Shown here in pieces: positions 43,177 through 51,717 of a stretch of 64,000 nucleotides of DNA. A program made the translations under genes and the position numbers. The DNA lies in assembly GCA_963788285.1 (NCBI GenBank), contig CAWBGB010000019.1, forward strand, positions 128,667 through 192,666, given 5' to 3'. Below the pieces are notes generated by a model. That model saw nothing but the letters and a program-made list of their open reading frames with translations. It had not been told where the DNA came from and did no database searches. This DNA is from Alicyclobacillus_A sp963788285. Lineage in GTDB: Bacteria; Bacillota; Bacilli; Alicyclobacillales; Alicyclobacillaceae. Positions within the stretch are counted from its first letter, which is position 1, and each line of letters opens with the position of its first letter.

Positions 43177-44567
43177 GAACTCCGGGGCGAGTGTCGTTCC
43201 ACCGAGGACGGCTTCCACCCGAGCTGCCACTTGAAGCACCTTCGCGTCCGAGTACATGGGCCCGACCAGTTGGAGACCTACAGGCAAGCCGTCGGGCGAT
43301 GTGCCGCACGGCAGCGAGAGGGCAGGCAGGCCGCTTAGGTTCCAAGGGTTCGTGTAGCGCGTAAGATGGGCTCGAACGTTGACCTCCAGCGTCTCTACAT
43401 GGGCCTTCCACTGGCCGATGTCTGTGGCGGGCAAACCGGTGGTCGGTGTCACAACGGCGTCCACAGTGGCAAACACCGTGTTTAGCGCACTGCGGAAACG
43501 GGCCCGAAAGTCTGCAGCCGTGACGTATTGGCTACCCCGAATCGAACGTGAGGCCTCCAGCCGACGCCGGACGTCGTCTCCGTACTCATCCTTTCTGGTT
43601 GCGAATAGTTCTTCATGAACCGCCAACGCTTCACTGCCAATCACCACGTTTTGCATCTCCGGTACATCGCTCATCATGGGAATTTCTACTTCACACAATT
43701 CAACGCCAGACGATTGCAGTTGTTGTAACGCTGTATGTACCGTTTGCAGAACTGTCGGATGGCACTGTTCAAAAAAGAAATTCACAGGAATACCGAGACG
43801 AATGGGACGTTGCAGAGGTGTCCCTGTGTACGACCGTACCGGCAGACGCACTGTGGAAGGATCTCGCACATCGACGCCGGCCATGACGGATAACAGGAGC
43901 GCTGCGTCCGCAACCGATTTTGTCATTGGCCCCACGTGATCCAATGACGGGGCGAGCGGAAAGACGCCTGCCTTACTGACTAGGCCGTAGGAGGGCTTCA
44001 ATCCAACATGTCCGCAGAGCGCCGCTGGAATGCGAATGCTACCGCCGGTATCCGTGCCGAGCGCAGCGGTACACAGTCCAGCGGTGAGTGCCACCGACGA
44101 GCCTCCGCTAGACCCGCCCGCTATCTTTTTTTGTGCCACGGGTTTCGAGCGTTTCCGTAATGCGGGTTTTCTGTTGTTGTGCCGTATGCGTACTCGTGCA
44201 AGTTCGTTTTGCCGATGACGATGGCGTCGGCTTGCTCCAAGCGTTGAACGACGGTCGCGGACACGTCGGGAACGTGGTTGGCGAAATGTTTTCCACCGTA
44301 CGTCGTTCGAATGCCGGCTGTGTCAAAGAGGTCTTTGACGGCGACCAGTGTGCCGGCTAAGGGGCCGACAGGCACTCCGCGCCCCCGTTTGTCATCCAGT
44401 GTACGCGCCTTATCTATCACGTCTTCGGCCACTGTAATGTACGCTTTGAGACTGCGATTGTATTTTTCAATCCGCTGCAAATACCATGTCACCAGTTCCA
44501 CGTAGGACAATAGCCCTCGATTCAAGGCGTCTTGTGTCTCTGTCACGGTCCAAAGGTGTGGGTTCAT
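43171..44567 (-). pseudogene. Amidase-signature protein, frameshifted at a poly-A run
   Basis: Two adjoining reading frames together form one amidase-signature enzyme of about 465 residues. The N-terminal piece (44567 to 44121) holds the catalytic Lys in LVAVKDLFDT and ends NARNPWHKKR. The C-terminal piece (about 44139 to 43171) begins at once with IAGGSSGGSS and has GTDTGGSIRIPAALCG with the nucleophilic Ser. The break lies in a run of seven A; eight A would give NPWHKKKIAGGSSGG and restore the frame. The start at 44567 has AAGGA upstream. Slippage during transcription could still give some full product, or this may be a sequence error. Substrate unknown. Confidence 0.8.
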
Positions 44568-44791
44568 GCTGCATAATTCCTTTCTCGTTGAGGATGCGAA
44601 GCGAATGGAATAAGGGCCGGCAGCCCTTTGGTGTGTGCGTATCATCCAGCATTGTGCCACTCGAGTACAATCATGAGGAAACTCGCTCGTTTGAGTCGTT
44701 CAACCGGGGCTGTTTAATCTCTGTCAAATAATTACGAATAAACAAGTGGAACGTCTTACAGTCCCATTGAGCCGATTATACTACCCTGGGC
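44568..44791. other. Gene-free stretch upstream of the amidase
   Basis: Part of a 559-base region without a protein gene. Nearest the amidase start is a short AAGGGC/GCCCTT hairpin on the reverse strand. A TATAAT on the reverse strand (44775-44780) could be the amidase -10 box, but no matching -35 box is visible. Confidence 0.4.
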
Positions 44792-44821
44792 GCCAGTTCG
44801 GATCTAACTGGCAGTTTTTTT
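44792..44821 (+). terminator. T-tailed hairpin on the + strand without an obvious transcript
   Basis: GCCAGTT and AACTGGC form a 7-bp stem around 7 bases, followed two bases later by T7, so it is a plausible + strand terminator. No gene ends before it on that strand; it may mark the end of an unknown small transcript or be fortuitous. Confidence 0.45.
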
Positions 44822-44857
44822 GGAAGAACATGAATCCGGGGTGTTTCGATGACGCAG

Positions 44858-45021
44858 AAAAACCCACGCCCGGGTACGCGTGGGTTCTGCCGTTCGCGCT
44901 ATGCGCGAACGATTTCTGGGAGAGGAGAAACCGGAGGGAAGTGCTTATGGGGAACGTAAGCCTTCTCCCGCGGTTGCCTACAACAGCTCTCGCCGTTGTT
45001 ATCCATAGTCTTGCCAACTTT
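44858..45021 (-). ncRNA. Candidate structured RNA, about 165 nt
   Basis: Read on the reverse strand: an 8-bp hairpin ACAACGGC/GCUGUUGU closed by a GAGA (GNRA) tetraloop (44977-44999); a long rod starting AACCGCGGG, with inner GCUUA/UAAGC and closing CCGGUU (about 44928-44973); a hairpin CGUUCGCG/CGCGAACG (44890-44912); and a terminator AACCCACGC/GCGUGGGUU with a T5 tail (44858-44886). G-U pairs in the first two hairpins, and the T-run, fit only this strand. A promoter lies just upstream. I could not match it to SRP RNA, 6S RNA, a T-box or a known riboswitch. It could be a free small RNA or a terminated leader of the amidase gene. Confidence 0.5.
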
Positions 45022-45027
45022 TCACGT

Positions 45028-45057
45028 ACTATACTTGTTGATGACGATTTTTGTCGG
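45028..45057 (-). promoter_or_regulatory. Possible promoter of the candidate RNA
   Basis: On the reverse strand CCGACA (45052-45057), an 18-base spacer and TATAGT (45028-45033), giving a start near 45021. Confidence 0.4.
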
Positions 45058-45126
45058 ATGATTTGCACTGTGTTACAGTGAAGCGGAACATTTGTGTCTG
45101 TGTTTGGTATGGAGTGATGCAGAGCA

Positions 45127-45702
45127 ATGCGCGTGATTGCCGGAGAGTGGAAAGGGCTGACGTTGTCAGCGCCCAAGGGACAGGTGGCGAGGCCGACCAC
45201 CGATAGAGTCAAGGAGTCCATGTTCAATTTGCTGGGCTGGAACTGGTTAGGAGGGGTCGCGGTAGATCTCTTCGCCGGCTCCGGTGCGCTCGGTATCGAA
45301 GCGTTGAGCCGAGGCGCCGAGTCGGCTATCTTTGTGGACGTTCACCCAGCAAGTCTGGCGGCACTTCGGGAAAATCTCAATCGTTGTAAAGCCGGGCCTC
45401 GTGCAAAGGTATATCGCGCCGATTGGGAAGTTGCATGGACCAAGGTTTGTGCCTCCGACATTGACGTTGGTTGGGTGTTTGTGGATCCGCCATACGGCAA
45501 GAACCTGTGGGTTCCAGTGCTCTCTGCGATTTCTCGCGGTTCTGTGCACCCGCGGTTTGGGGTTGTATGTGAGCACCCGAAGGACGTGTCTCTGCCTAGT
45601 CAGGTAGGGGATTTGGACGTAACGAAGAGCAAAGCATACGGAGACATTGCTGTTACTATTTACCGTAGCCGTCGCGGTGAAGACATGGGGGATGTGTTGT
45701 GA
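45127..45702 (+). CDS. rsmD: 16S rRNA (guanine-966-N2) methyltransferase
   Basis: SAM-dependent methylation of G966 in 16S rRNA. The 191-residue protein opens with RVIAGEWKGLTLSAP and RPTTDRVKESMFNLL, has the SAM-site VDLFAGSGALGIEALSRGA near residue 47, and the catalytic DPPYGK motif near residue 121. The coaD start overlaps its stop (GTGA). The order rsmD-coaD is standard in Firmicutes (Bacillus ylbH-coaD). Confidence 0.94.
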   Translation: MRVIAGEWKGLTLSAPKGQVARPTTDRVKESMFNLLGWNWLGGVAVDLFAGSGALGIEALSRGAESAIFVDVHPASLAALRENLNRCKAGPRAKVYRADWEVAWTKVCASDIDVGWVFVDPPYGKNLWVPVLSAISRGSVHPRFGVVCEHPKDVSLPSQVGDLDVTKSKAYGDIAVTIYRSRRGEDMGDVL

Positions 45703-46184
45703 AACTCGCAGTTTATCCTGGAAGTTTTGATCCGTTTACCAATGGTCACTTGGAAGTCGTGGAAACGGCCGCGAGGCTGTTTGACCAGGTGGTCGTGGCT
45801 ATCCTAGTCAACCCTGAAAAACGCCCGCTTTTTTCAACAGATGAGCGGCTGTCCTTGATTGCTGCAGCTACTCATCATATACAGAATGTATCCGTAGACC
45901 ATTTTGGAGGGCTGTTGGTGGAATACGTTCGGAAAGTGGGCGCCCGTGTCATTGTACGGGGACTACGGGAGCCAGCTGACTATGAAAACGAGGTGAAGTT
46001 GGCTCACATGAATCGAAGCCTAGAGCCATCTGCGGTTACCGTGTTCCTACCGACCCATCCAGGTCTGTCGTATGTGAGTTCGTCTCTGGTGAAACAAGTC
46101 GCTTCGTACGGCGGGGATGTTGAGCCGTATGTACCGGCGGTGATTGCCAAGGCGCTGCGGCAGAAATATCAAAAACCTGAGTAA
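45699..46184 (+). CDS. coaD: Phosphopantetheine adenylyltransferase
   Basis: Makes dephospho-CoA from 4'-phosphopantetheine and ATP. The 161-residue protein has the nucleotidyltransferase motif YPGSFDPFTNGHLEV at the N terminus, VRGLREPADYENE near residue 87 and the C-terminal YVSSSLVKQVA. GTG at 45699 is coupled to the rsmD stop. Confidence 0.96.
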   Translation: MKLAVYPGSFDPFTNGHLEVVETAARLFDQVVVAILVNPEKRPLFSTDERLSLIAAATHHIQNVSVDHFGGLLVEYVRKVGARVIVRGLREPADYENEVKLAHMNRSLEPSAVTVFLPTHPGLSYVSSSLVKQVASYGGDVEPYVPAVIAKALRQKYQKPE

Positions 46185-46289
46185 CGACCTGTCGCGGCAC
46201 CCATGTTCCATAGAGCATAACAGCGGGCGTGCTGCAGCGACGAAGCAGGAGTGTGGCAAGTTGCATCACTGAAACGAGGTGATGAACGC

Positions 46290-47078
46290 ATGGCCGGGAA
46301 AACACTGGGTCTGGCCCTGGGGTCTGGAGCTGCTAAGGGATTTGCTCACGTTGGCGTGTTGAAAGCACTGGATGAACACGGGGTACGTCCAAAAGTGATT
46401 ACGGGGTCGAGCATGGGGAGTTTGATTGGGGCATTCTATGTGACGGGGATGCAACCGCGGTTCATGGAGCGACTAGCCTGTTCCCTCAGTTGGCGCCATT
46501 GGCTAGATCTGACGGTGCCGAAAATCGGGCTCATTTCCGGTGACAAGATCCACCAGATGGTGGCGCTCTTGACACGGCGGCTACAGTTTCATGAATTACC
46601 GGTTAAGTTTGGCGTTGTCGCCACGGAATTGACACAGCGTCAGGCGGTTCTACTGACGACCGGGAACATCGCGGATGCCGTTCGCGCGAGCATCTCAATT
46701 CCTGGCATCTTCGTCCCTTACGTCACCGACCAGGGGGTGTTTGTCGATGGCGGTGTGTTGGAACGTGTTCCCGTTCAGGCCTGTCGCAGCTTGGGTGCAG
46801 ATGTCGTGATTGCAGTGGACGTCGCGGCGGTGCAAAGAGCCACCGTACCTGAAACCATTATGGACGTGATTATGCAATCCATTGATCTGATGCAACATCA
46901 ATTGGTTGAACCTCGGATACAGGGGGCGGACGTGCGCATTGAGCCAGACGTTTCAGACATTGGAACGTCGCAGTTCAATCGAGCGCAGGAAGCCATCGCC
47001 GCTGGCTACAAAGCGACCCTCGCGGTGATGGATGACATCCTGGCTGCGGCTCAACAATGTGGGGCTGACCCGGTGTAG
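46290..47078 (+). CDS. Patatin-like phospholipase / esterase (YlbK, RssA type)
   Basis: A 262-residue patatin-like hydrolase. The oxyanion segment LGSGAAKGFAHVGVL lies at about residue 8, the nucleophile in GSSMG near residue 40, and the catalytic aspartate in VDGG near residue 152, so the Ser-Asp dyad is intact. Bacillus YlbK occupies the same place after coaD, but ylbJ, ylbL and ylbM are missing here. Physiological substrate unknown. ATG 46290 follows GAGGTGATG. Confidence 0.85.
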   Translation: MAGKTLGLALGSGAAKGFAHVGVLKALDEHGVRPKVITGSSMGSLIGAFYVTGMQPRFMERLACSLSWRHWLDLTVPKIGLISGDKIHQMVALLTRRLQFHELPVKFGVVATELTQRQAVLLTTGNIADAVRASISIPGIFVPYVTDQGVFVDGGVLERVPVQACRSLGADVVIAVDVAAVQRATVPETIMDVIMQSIDLMQHQLVEPRIQGADVRIEPDVSDIGTSQFNRAQEAIAAGYKATLAVMDDILAAAQQCGADPV

Positions 47079-47108
47079 GGCATCGCGTGAGATGCCAAGT
47101 TATTTTCC

Positions 47109-47138
47109 TTGACACCATTGGACGATAGAAGGTATACT
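47109..47138 (+). promoter_or_regulatory. Promoter of ylbN-rpmF
   Basis: TTGACA at 47109-47114, an 18-base spacer and TATACT at 47133-47138, close to consensus. Confidence 0.8.
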
Positions 47139-47166
47139 CAACTTTGTTGCCGATAGGGTGGTATTC

Positions 47167-47673
47167 ATGAATATTAGCTTCCGGAGTGTTCAAAAGGCCG
47201 GCACGGGTCTGGATGTGCACGACTCAGTGTATCTGCCTCGCCTAGCAGAGGAAAACAAACAGGTTCGAGACATCAGTCCAGTTGAGGTAGCGGTCCATGC
47301 GGCAGGGTCTGAGCACCAATGTCGCGTACATGGAGCACTCCGCGCCACGGTCACGTATCAATGTTCTCGCTGCCTGGAAGATGCTTCAGAAACGCTCGAC
47401 GTTCCCTTTGATGAGTCGTTTACCAATCTGGAGTCGAAGCAAAACGAGGACATTCATCTCGTCGCTGACGACGAAATCGTACTGGATCCGTACATCGAAG
47501 AAACCATCAATTTGGCGTTGGAATATTGTCCGGTCTGTGCCGAAGATTGCAAAGGCTTGTGCCCCGTTTGCGGCTGCAATCGTAACCGCCAACAGTGTGC
47601 GTGCGTTACGCGGCGGGTAGATCCTCGACTCGCGGCGTTACAGGACTTGCTTTCATCGGACGAATCACAGTAA
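47167..47673 (+). CDS. DUF177 protein YceD/YlbN
   Basis: A 168-residue YceD/DUF177 protein. In plants and bacteria members are needed for, or linked to, 23S rRNA accumulation and large-subunit assembly. The VTYQCSRCLE and CPVCAEDCKGLCPVCG segments give six clustered cysteines that probably bind metal. ATG 47167 has GGGTGG upstream. Pairing with rpmF is nearly universal and supports a ribosome role. Confidence 0.9.
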   Translation: MNISFRSVQKAGTGLDVHDSVYLPRLAEENKQVRDISPVEVAVHAAGSEHQCRVHGALRATVTYQCSRCLEDASETLDVPFDESFTNLESKQNEDIHLVADDEIVLDPYIEETINLALEYCPVCAEDCKGLCPVCGCNRNRQQCACVTRRVDPRLAALQDLLSSDESQ

Positions 47674-47709
47674 GATGTTAACCGGCAGTCTGTAAAGGGG
47701 GTGTCGTCA

Positions 47710-47886
47710 GTGGCAGTACCGCAACATAGAACGTCTAAAACCCGCAAACGCTTGCGTCGGACGCACTTCAAGTTGGAGTTACCGGGCATGGTTCAATGCC
47801 CTCAGTGCGGCGAGTACAAGTTGGCTCACCATGTTTGCAAGAACTGTGGTTCTTACAAGGGACGTCAGGTATTGAATGTGAAGTAA
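47710..47886 (+). CDS. rpmF: 50S ribosomal protein L32 (zinc-binding form)
   Basis: A 58-residue L32 starting AVPQHRTSKTRKRLRRTH, with zinc-type cysteines in CPQC and CKNC. GTG 47710 follows AAAGGGGG. A terminator follows, so ylbN-rpmF is a two-gene unit separate from fapR. Confidence 0.96.
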   Translation: MAVPQHRTSKTRKRLRRTHFKLELPGMVQCPQCGEYKLAHHVCKNCGSYKGRQVLNVK

Positions 47887-47894
47887 GGAACGCA

Positions 47895-47923
47895 AAAGCC
47901 GGTTGTGGATACCGGCTTTTTTT
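47895..47923 (+). terminator. Terminator after rpmF
   Basis: AAAGCCGGT and ACCGGCTTT form a 9-bp stem around 7 bases, followed by more T. Confidence 0.9.
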
Positions 47924-48022
47924 CTTGGACTCTGCGGCAGATGAAGGTCATGCACTTGGAGTACGCTACATAGAGTGAATTCGGCGGCTTACACTGGTGG
48001 TGCGCGCGGAGGTCGATTTTGC

Positions 48023-48052
48023 TTGCGGACTGATCGGATTTTCGCATACAAT
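48023..48052 (+). promoter_or_regulatory. Possible promoter of the fapR-fab operon
   Basis: TTGCGG at 48023-48028, an 18-base spacer and TACAAT at 48047-48052. An AT-rich TTTAG...ATTA stretch just downstream (about 48052-48072) is where a FapR operator would be expected, but it does not clearly match the Bacillus palindrome. Confidence 0.5.
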
Positions 48053-48098
48053 TTAGCAGTAGGTCATATTATCTGGTTATAATTGCGCGAAAAGAGGG

Positions 48099-48701
48099 AT
48101 GGCGCTGAATAAGTTTGAACGAAGAAAAGCTCTCAAACTGTACGTTCAGGAGAATCCCTTTGCCACTGATGAACAGTTGGCGGAGCGTTTTGGCGTCAGC
48201 GTGGCGACGATTCGCCTGGACAGAACAGCGCTGAACATCCCGGAGGCAAGGGAGCGCATTCGACAGGTGGCGACGAAACACCACGACGTCATTCGCGCCC
48301 TGGAGCAGAGTGAAGTGGTCGGTGACATCGTGGAATTGCAATTGAATCGGTACGCCGTGTCGGAGTTCAAAGCGTCATCTGCGCATGTGTTTTCGCGAAC
48401 CAAGATTGTTCGCGGACATCACTTGTTTGCGCAAGTGAACTCCCTCGCGACCGCCGTGATGGACGCCGATGTGGCAGTGACGGCGAAAACCGAACTGCGT
48501 TTTTATCGAGTGGTGTACCTCGGGGAGACGCTGCGGTCCCGTGTGGATGTGGTGGCAGTACGAGGCCCTGTCGCTAAGTGTCGGGTGCAGACCACGTCCG
48601 AATCCGGGAAAGTTCTCGACGGCGTAATTTGGGTTGTCACCGAGCCGTCGGGTGTATATGAGTTTTCGTCGAAGGAGTGGAAGGATGAAAATTGTCGTTG
48701 A
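48099..48701 (+). CDS. fapR: Fatty acid biosynthesis repressor FapR
   Basis: A 200-residue DeoR-like regulator that represses fab and phospholipid genes and is released by malonyl-CoA. The N-terminal HTH holds ATDEQLAERFGVSVATIRLDR near residue 22. The C-terminal hot-dog domain (about 90-190) is the malonyl-CoA sensor. It heads the operon it should control: plsX-fabH-fabD-fabG-acpP-fabF. It overlaps plsX by 17 bases. Confidence 0.94.
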   Translation: MALNKFERRKALKLYVQENPFATDEQLAERFGVSVATIRLDRTALNIPEARERIRQVATKHHDVIRALEQSEVVGDIVELQLNRYAVSEFKASSAHVFSRTKIVRGHHLFAQVNSLATAVMDADVAVTAKTELRFYRVVYLGETLRSRVDVVAVRGPVAKCRVQTTSESGKVLDGVIWVVTEPSGVYEFSSKEWKDENCR

Positions 48702-49686
48702 CGCCATGGGCGGTGACTATGCACCTGAGGCTCCGGTCAGTGGTGCCATCGAGTTCGCAAAACAACGGCCAGACGTGGAACTGTTGCTGGTCGGGGAAGA
48801 ATCACGTATTCGCCAGGTAGGTCGCTTGCCATCCAATATACAAGTGATTCACACCGCGTCGGTGGTAGAGGCCGGAGAGGAACCGGTGCGAGCTGTGCGA
48901 CGTAAGCCGGATTCGTCCTTGGTGATGGCGGCGCAGATGGTCAAAGATGGCAGGGCCGATGCCATGATTTCCGCCGGTAATACTGGAGCGCTGGTGGCTA
49001 GCGGACTGTTGGTTGTCGGTCGACTGCAAGGGATTGACCGACCTGCACTGGCCCCGGTGTTGCCAACGTTTGACGGAAAAGGCGTGATGCTGCTGGACGC
49101 GGGTGCGACGATGGATGCAGACAGCAAACACCTGCTTCAATTTGCAGCCATGGGCAACGCGTATTCCAAGTACGTCCTCGGCATCGAGAAGCCGCGAATT
49201 GGTTTGTTAAACGTCGGTGCGGAAGAAGGAAAAGGCAATGCCGTCGTCAAAGAAACGTACTCGTTGCTGAAAACGGCCGATTTGAACTTTACGGGGAACG
49301 TCGAGGCGCGCGAATTGATGAACGGCGTTGTCGATGTCGTCGTTTGTGACGGCTTTGTGGGCAACGTCGTGCTTAAACTGGTGGAAGGTGTCGGCGCGGG
49401 CGTTTTCGGGGCACTCAAGGAAGCGTTCCTGCAAAACTGGTGGACCAAGCTGATGGCGGCTTCTCTCGCCCCTTCGCTGAAGTCGTTCCGGCGTCGATTC
49501 GACTATGCCGAGTACGGTGGGGCACCGTTTCTTGGGGTGGCCGGCGGATGTTTTAAAGCGCATGGAAGCAGTAACTCGCGTGCGTGGTACGTCACGTGTA
49601 TGCAAGCGGCGAGGTTTGTGCAAAACAACGTCCTTCACCACATCGACAGCACCTTGGACATGGAGCAAGTTCATCGCGGCCAGTAA
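48685..49686 (+). CDS. plsX: Phosphate acyltransferase PlsX
   Basis: Converts acyl-ACP to acyl phosphate, the donor for PlsY in phospholipid synthesis. The 333-residue protein starts KIVVDAMGGDYAPEA and has the conserved ISAGNTGAL, and CDGFVGNVVLK segments. ATG 48685 with AAGGAGTGGAAGG upstream lies inside the end of fapR. Longer forms of the frame are not supported. Confidence 0.95.
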   Translation: MKIVVDAMGGDYAPEAPVSGAIEFAKQRPDVELLLVGEESRIRQVGRLPSNIQVIHTASVVEAGEEPVRAVRRKPDSSLVMAAQMVKDGRADAMISAGNTGALVASGLLVVGRLQGIDRPALAPVLPTFDGKGVMLLDAGATMDADSKHLLQFAAMGNAYSKYVLGIEKPRIGLLNVGAEEGKGNAVVKETYSLLKTADLNFTGNVEARELMNGVVDVVVCDGFVGNVVLKLVEGVGAGVFGALKEAFLQNWWTKLMAASLAPSLKSFRRRFDYAEYGGAPFLGVAGGCFKAHGSSNSRAWYVTCMQAARFVQNNVLHHIDSTLDMEQVHRGQ

Positions 49687-49702
49687 AGGGAGGAACGATA
49701 AC

Positions 49703-50692
49703 ATGGCAGAACGAATGCGCGCAGGCATCCTCGGAACGGGATCGGCCCTGCCCAAACGGGTGTTGAGCAACGCTGACCTTGAAAAAATGGTGGACACGAG
49801 CGACGAATGGATTGTAACCAGAACTGGGATGCGCGAGCGGCGTATTGCAGAACCAGGGGAGGCCACGTCTGATTATGCGACGGTGGCCGCCGAACGTGCG
49901 TTGGAAAGTGCAGGGATTGCCGCGGAAGACGTCGACCTCATTATCTGCGCGACCGTGACTCCGGACATGATGTTTCCAGCAACAGCGTGTATTGTCCAGG
50001 ATCGTATCGGAGCCAAAAAGGCAGGGGCGTTTGACCTTTCTGCAGCCTGCACAGGTTTCCTGTACGCGCTCGCCAACGCTGTAGGAATGATTGAGTCGGG
50101 ACGTATCAAATACGCGGTGGTGGTGGCCGGAGACTTGTTATCCAGGATCACCGACTACACCGACCGCAGTACGTGCGTCCTGTTTGGCGATGGTGCGGGA
50201 GCCGTGGTACTGGGTCCAGTGGAAGGGGACCGAGGCTTCTTCGCGTTTGACCTGGGTTCTGACGGTAGTGGTGCGAATTATCTGTACCAACCTGCGGGCG
50301 GATCGCGCATTCCTGCATCTGCGGAGTCGGTGGCGGCGAGGCAGCACTTCCTTCATATGGAAGGTCGGGAGACGTTCAAATTTGCCGTGAAAGCCATGGC
50401 GAGCTCTACAGAAAAGGTACTGCAAGAGGCGGGGTTTACTCGGGAAGACATAGACCTGCTCGTTCCGCATCAGGCGAACATTCGGATTATTGATGCCGCG
50501 CGCAAGCGCTTCGGTCTCGATGAGGATAAGGTGGTGGTAACCGTACACAAATACGGAAACACATCGGCTTCTTCGATTCCGATTGCGTTGGATGAAGCTG
50601 TGCGTGAAGGACGGGCGAAGCCAGGAGACCTAGTTGTTATGGTCGGATTTGGTGGCGGTCTGACGTGGGGTTCCACAGTCGTCCGTCTGTAG
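49703..50692 (+). CDS. fabH: Beta-ketoacyl-ACP synthase III
   Basis: Starts fatty acid chains by joining an acyl-CoA primer to malonyl-ACP. The 329-residue protein has the Cys-His-Asn triad: Cys in LSAACTGFLY near residue 113, His in VPHQANIRI near residue 256, and Asn in HKYGNTSASS near residue 286. In Alicyclobacillus relatives the primer choice decides whether omega-alicyclic or branched fatty acids are made; the specificity cannot be read here. ATG 49703 follows GGGAGG. Confidence 0.95.
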   Translation: MAERMRAGILGTGSALPKRVLSNADLEKMVDTSDEWIVTRTGMRERRIAEPGEATSDYATVAAERALESAGIAAEDVDLIICATVTPDMMFPATACIVQDRIGAKKAGAFDLSAACTGFLYALANAVGMIESGRIKYAVVVAGDLLSRITDYTDRSTCVLFGDGAGAVVLGPVEGDRGFFAFDLGSDGSGANYLYQPAGGSRIPASAESVAARQHFLHMEGRETFKFAVKAMASSTEKVLQEAGFTREDIDLLVPHQANIRIIDAARKRFGLDEDKVVVTVHKYGNTSASSIPIALDEAVREGRAKPGDLVVMVGFGGGLTWGSTVVRL

Positions 50693-50737
50693 ATGTGTGT
50701 CCGACAAACCGGGTGTACACAGGTGGGAGGAATTGTG

Positions 50738-51676
50738 TTGAAAACGGCTTTTGTATTTCCGGGGCAAGGCGCTCAGTACGTGGGGATGGGTAAAGATTTG
50801 ATGGACAAATACGAAGTGGCCCGCCGCACGTTTGAGGAAGCGGATGCTGCCCTTGGTTTTTCACTCAGTGACATCATCTTGGACGGACCGGATTCGGACC
50901 TCAAGTTGACGTACCACACGCAGCCAGCACTGCTCACCGTGAGCATCGCCGCCTATCGCGTGTTTGTGGAACAGTCCTCGGTCACCCCAGTGTGCGTGGC
51001 CGGACATAGCCTGGGTGAATACACGGCGCTGGTTGCTGCTGGTGTGTTGGACTTCGCGGACGCCGTGCGGTTGGTGCACTGGCGCGGCAAGTGGATGGAC
51101 GAGGCGGTTCCTGCGGGGGTCGGTGCCATGTCAGCCGTGCTCGGAATGGACGCTAGCTCGCTTGAACAGGTGTGTCGAGATGCGTCGGAGGGCTCGGAGG
51201 TCGTGGAGTTGGCCAATCTGAATTGCCCTGGTCAGATTGTGATCTCAGGCACGCGCGCGGCTGTAGAACGTGCCGGCGCTCTGGCGAAGGAGCGAGGAGC
51301 GAAGCGCGTCATTCCGCTAGAGGTGAGTGGGCCGTTCCACTGCAGTTTGATGAAGCCTGCAGCGGAGAAACTTGCACGTGCGTTGGCCGAGACCATGTTT
51401 CACGAGAGTTCGATTCCGGTTGTCGCCAACGTGGACGCAGAGGCTCGCACGCAAACGGACGAAATCCGACGCGCATTGGAAGCACAGCTCTACTCCTCCG
51501 TTCGCTGGGAAGACGATGTGCATACCATGCTGGGGCTTGGTGTGGAAGCATTCCTCGAATTTGGCCCAGGTACCGTGCTGTCTGGACTGATTCGCAAGAT
51601 TGCGAAAGGAATTCCGACCTTGCACGTAGAAAATGATACTTCCCTGCAAGAATCCTTGCAGGCGCTTCACGGATAA
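50738..51676 (+). CDS. fabD: Malonyl-CoA:ACP transacylase
   Basis: Loads malonyl groups onto ACP. The protein of about 312 residues starts KTAFVFPGQGAQYVGMG, has the nucleophile in AGHSLGEYTAL near residue 91, and the catalytic His in VSGPFHCSLM near residue 201. Start codon TTG 50738 (7 bases from GGGAGG) agrees with the family; GTG 50735 is one codon earlier and equally open. Confidence 0.94.
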   Translation: MKTAFVFPGQGAQYVGMGKDLMDKYEVARRTFEEADAALGFSLSDIILDGPDSDLKLTYHTQPALLTVSIAAYRVFVEQSSVTPVCVAGHSLGEYTALVAAGVLDFADAVRLVHWRGKWMDEAVPAGVGAMSAVLGMDASSLEQVCRDASEGSEVVELANLNCPGQIVISGTRAAVERAGALAKERGAKRVIPLEVSGPFHCSLMKPAAEKLARALAETMFHESSIPVVANVDAEARTQTDEIRRALEAQLYSSVRWEDDVHTMLGLGVEAFLEFGPGTVLSGLIRKIAKGIPTLHVENDTSLQESLQALHG

Positions 51677-51717
51677 GCTGAACACATCAGACGAGGAGTC
51701 TGCAAGGGGGGAAGACT

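Noticed and set aside
44755..44782. A + strand promoter CTTACA-N16-TATACT
   Set aside because: It would start only a few bases before a T-tailed hairpin at 44792-44821, giving a transcript of about 30 nt without any gene.
44960..45000. T-box leader, suggested by GCAACCGCGGGAG on the reverse strand
   Set aside because: The full T-box core (AGGGUGGnACCGCG) is not there, the antiterminator cannot be drawn, and the gene downstream is an amidase rather than a synthetase or amino acid gene.
46230..46265. A fourth copy of the inverted-repeat element (CAGCGACGAAG...GGAGTGTGGCAA)
   Set aside because: Only short parts match and the arms do not pair, so it is most likely chance.
48052..48072. FapR operator downstream of the fapR -10 box
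   Set aside because: The position is right, but the sequence lacks the symmetrical TTAGTAC-type palindrome, so I did not annotate it as a site.
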